From Micromonospora yangpuensis (GTDB lineage Bacteria; Actinomycetota; Actinomycetes; Mycobacteriales; Micromonosporaceae): a stretch of 64,000 bases of DNA. The notes below the pieces were generated by a model, which was given only the letters and a program-made list of their open reading frames with translations, was not told the origin of the DNA and searched no databases. This document shows positions 62,053-64,000 of the stretch, piece after piece. Position numbers and translations under genes: made by a program. The number at the start of each line of letters is the position of its first letter. The first letter of the stretch is position 1. Location: the NCBI RefSeq assembly GCF_900091615.1, contig NZ_FMIA01000002.1, forward strand, positions 6,307,001 through 6,371,000, read 5' to 3'.

Positions 62053-62475
62053 CTATCCCCTGGGGTCGGAACCCCGTCCGGCCTGTCGTGCCTTGCCGAT
62101 CAGCCCCAGGTGGGTGTGCTCGAACCCGTCGGTCGTCTTGAGGCCGTAACCCAACGCGCGGTCGACGGCGATGTGGAACACCCACGCGACGGCCAGCACC
62201 CCGAGCCAGCCGATCTCGTCGCGGAACGCGGCTGCGGCCACGGCCACCGCGCCGAGCAACGCCGGCACCGTGTACGAGTGGACCACGTTGTAGCAGAAGG
62301 CGCCGAGGCGCGGCCCCCGCAGGTAGCCGAGCATGGACAGGTCGAAGACGAGGAAGAGGGCGAGCAACGACCACCACGGGTATCCGACGGCGACGGTCAC
62401 CACGACGGCGAGGGCCGCGACGACGACGGCCTCGACACGCTGCGCCACGACCGGGTTCAGCTCTGGCATCTCCAC
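62053..62475 (-). CDS. DUF4260 membrane protein
   Basis: 140 aa. Two or three hydrophobic helices (about 16-45, 70-100) and the family signature: FDLSMLGYLRGPRLGAFCYNVVHSY, WVFHIAVDRALGYGLK, FEHTHLGLIGKA. Function of the family is unknown. The last residues (AGRGSDPRG) run to the methyltransferase remnant. Confidence 0.88.
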   Translation of the reverse strand: MEMPELNPVVAQRVEAVVVAALAVVVTVAVGYPWWSLLALFLVFDLSMLGYLRGPRLGAFCYNVVHSYTVPALLGAVAVAAAAFRDEIGWLGVLAVAWVFHIAVDRALGYGLKTTDGFEHTHLGLIGKARQAGRGSDPRG

Positions 62476-62540
62476 ACCTCGATCAGGGGGTGTCGCTCGA
62501 ACCCATGGTACGGGGCGTTCCCCCGGGTCCTCTTCTTCGG

Positions 62541-62546
62541 TAGATT
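62541..62546 (+). promoter_or_regulatory. Candidate -10 element for a leaderless kinase transcript
   Basis: TAGATT lies 9 bases before the GTG at 62556, which has no ribosome-binding site. Transcription would then start at or next to the initiation codon. No clear -35 is seen. Confidence 0.4.
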
Positions 62547-62555
62547 TCGGTCGAC

Positions 62556-63740
62556 GTGCAGCAGGACGGTGACGACAGCCTCGATCCGCGGGTCCTCCGG
62601 GAGATGGTGGACGACCGGGTGGTCGACGCCGTCCTGATCGGGCTGGCCGCCGCGGTGGGCCTGACCGCCGCCGTCCAACAGGCGAACGACCCGGTGCCGG
62701 TGTCCGCCTGGATCCTGGCCGCGGACTGGGTCGCGGGGGTGCTCGGCTGCCTCGCGCTGTGGTGGCGGCGCCGGTTCCCGGTCGTACTCGGCGTCGTCCT
62801 GACCGTGGCGAGCGCGTTCTCCGAGACGGTCGCCCCGGCCGCGATCGTCGCGTTGTTCACCGTCGCGGTGCACGGCTCGACCAGGGCGACGCTCGCGGTG
62901 TGCGCGGTCAGCCTCGCCGCGCTCGGCACCCATCAGCTGCGCTGGCCCGAGCCGGCGGTCCCGCCGTTGACGGTGTTCGTCATCATCGGGCTGGGACACC
63001 TCGCCACCGTGGCGTGGGGCCTGTCCGTGCGCAACCGGCGGGCGTTGGTCGCGTCCCTGCGGGCACGGGCGGCGGCGGCCGAGGTCGAGGCGCTGCTGCG
63101 GGCCGAGCAGACCGCGCGGGAGGCCCGGGAGGCGCTCGCGCGGGAGATGCACGACCTCCTCGGGCACCGGCTCTCCCTGCTCAGCGTCCACGCGGGTGCC
63201 CTCACCTACGCCCGCGACGCGCCGGCCGAGGACCGGGCGCGGGCGGCCGAGGTGGTCCGCGAGAACGCGCACCGGGCCCTGCAGGACCTCCGCGAGGTGA
63301 TCGGGGTGCTCCGGGCCCCCGTGGGTGAGGAGCTGCCGATGCCGGGCGCCGAGGACGCCCTGGAGCTGATCGAGGAGGCCCGCCAGGCCGGCACGGCGGT
63401 CGAGCTGCGCGACGAGGCCGGGGTGACGACCGGCGACCGGAACATCCCGGAGACGTACGGCCGCACGCTCTACCGCCTCGTCCAGGAGGGCCTGACCAAC
63501 GTGCGCAAACACGCCCCGGGTACGCCGGTGCTGATCCGGATCACCGGGCGACCCGGCGACCGGGTGACCGCCGAGGTGGTCAACGGGCCCCCGGCGGATC
63601 CACCCTCGCGCCCGGACGGTGCCGGTGCGGGGCTGCGCGGGTTGCGGGAACGCGCCCAGCTCGTGGGCGGGCGGCTCGACCACGGACCGACGAACTCGGG
63701 CGGCTGGCGGGTCCGGCTCCGGCTACCCTGGCCGTCGTGA
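62556..63740 (+). CDS. Sensor histidine kinase, NarL/DesK type
   Basis: 394 aa. Four to five TM helices in the first 165 residues, then a coiled segment (LRARAAAAEVEALLRAEQTAREAREALA), HisKA_3 with LAREMHDLLGHRLSLLSVHAGAL, and HATPase_c with VQEGLTNVRKHAPGT and GAGLRGLRERAQLVGG. The stop overlaps the GTG of the next response regulator. Signal unknown. Confidence 0.93.
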   Translation: MQQDGDDSLDPRVLREMVDDRVVDAVLIGLAAAVGLTAAVQQANDPVPVSAWILAADWVAGVLGCLALWWRRRFPVVLGVVLTVASAFSETVAPAAIVALFTVAVHGSTRATLAVCAVSLAALGTHQLRWPEPAVPPLTVFVIIGLGHLATVAWGLSVRNRRALVASLRARAAAAEVEALLRAEQTAREAREALAREMHDLLGHRLSLLSVHAGALTYARDAPAEDRARAAEVVRENAHRALQDLREVIGVLRAPVGEELPMPGAEDALELIEEARQAGTAVELRDEAGVTTGDRNIPETYGRTLYRLVQEGLTNVRKHAPGTPVLIRITGRPGDRVTAEVVNGPPADPPSRPDGAGAGLRGLRERAQLVGGRLDHGPTNSGGWRVRLRLPWPS

Positions 63741-64000
63741 CCCATCCGATGCCCGCCGACGGCACGGGCGACCCGGTCATCGACGTGCTGCTGGCCGACG
63801 ACGACCCGGTGGTCCGGTTCGGGCTCAAGATGATCCTGAGCGGCGCCCCCGACCTGCGGGTGGTGGCTGAGGCGAGCGACGGCGCGGAGGCCGTGGAGCT
63901 GGCCCGGCGCCACCGGCCCGACGTGGTGCTGATGGACATCCGGATGCCCGACACCGACGGGCTCACCGCCACCGAGACGCTGCGCAGCGGTGCGTCCGGC
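63737..64000 (+). CDS. NarL-type response regulator (3' truncated by window edge)
   Basis: The receiver domain is visible to residue 88: VLLADDDPVVRFGLKMIL, DVVLMDIRMPDTDGL with the phosphoacceptor Asp. The DNA-binding domain lies beyond the window. GTG 63737 overlaps the kinase stop; ATG 63749 is a possible alternative. Confidence 0.9.
   Translation, partial: MTHPMPADGTGDPVIDVLLADDDPVVRFGLKMILSGAPDLRVVAEASDGAEAVELARRHRPDVVLMDIRMPDTDGLTATETLRSGASG

Noticed and set aside
1..64000. tRNA, rRNA, riboswitch or insertion-sequence elements
   Set aside because: No cloverleaf, conserved rRNA segment, transposase motif or terminal inverted repeats with target duplications were recognised by reading; a covariance-model search would be needed to exclude small RNAs.

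Overview
The window comes from a high-GC actinomycete. Codon use, frequent GTG starts, LuxR-type two-component pairs and overall gene style suggest a Micromonospora-like member of the Micromonosporaceae, but this is inferred from style only; no rRNA or other taxonomic marker is present. No tRNA, rRNA, CRISPR array, IS element or attachment site was recognised.

Left flank (1-12.5 kb): the end of a NarL-type histidine kinase with its response regulator; a secreted esterase with a promoter and a perfect palindrome upstream; an OmpR-type two-component pair divergent from a MacA/MacB-like export operon (adaptor, ATPase, FtsX-type permease); a small lipoprotein; a secreted family-9-type pectate lyase with a LacI-type operator; and a membrane protein.

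Centre (about 12.55-58.52 kb): a contiguous, apparently complete biosynthetic gene cluster of about 46 kb. It combines two systems. The first is an amino-group-carrier-protein (AmCP) pathway: a LysW-like carrier ending EDWGE, a LysX-like ATP-grasp ligase, a LysZ/ArgB-like kinase, a LysY/ArgC-like reductase, a two-subunit transketolase, a DegT-type aminotransferase and a LysK-like hydrolase. This set matches the established route to 2,6-diamino-5,7-dihydroxyheptanoate (DADH), the precursor of the azabicyclic (aziridine) unit of vazabitide and azinomycin-type compounds. A sulfotransferase and two small paired beta-rich proteins could supply the sulfation and ring-closing steps. The second is a nonribosomal peptide synthetase split over seven proteins (12551, 18070, 20774, 25614, 27259, 32910 and 53250). 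Predicted monomers are Ser (one A domain), Gly (two A domains) and two unidentified residues activated by sister A domains of DVFD type. One A domain is dead, one module lacks an A domain, and the last module carries a luciferase-like monooxygenase inside its Gly A domain, followed by a thioesterase. Tailoring and support genes are a VioC-like arginine-type hydroxylase, a second Fe/2OG dioxygenase, two acyl-CoA dehydrogenases, a BtrH-like acyltransferase, an MbtH protein, an MFS exporter, a LAL regulator and a membrane M28 peptidase.

Five copies of an unreported-looking 26-bp interrupted palindrome (TCGGGK, N7, C, N, GAC) lie 99-133 bp before the first gene of the transcription units of this cluster (15885, 24222, 38528, 46802, 58639). 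They look like the operators of a cluster-wide regulon.

Right flank (58.6-64 kb): a divergent RsgA-like GTPase, a homoserine dehydrogenase-family protein, an ArsR regulator, a decayed methyltransferase fragment, a DUF4260 protein, and a second NarL-type kinase/regulator pair cut by the window end. The best candidate for an undescribed system is the central cluster and its five-site regulon; the product is predicted to be an azabicycle-containing peptide, possibly with a C-terminal amide.
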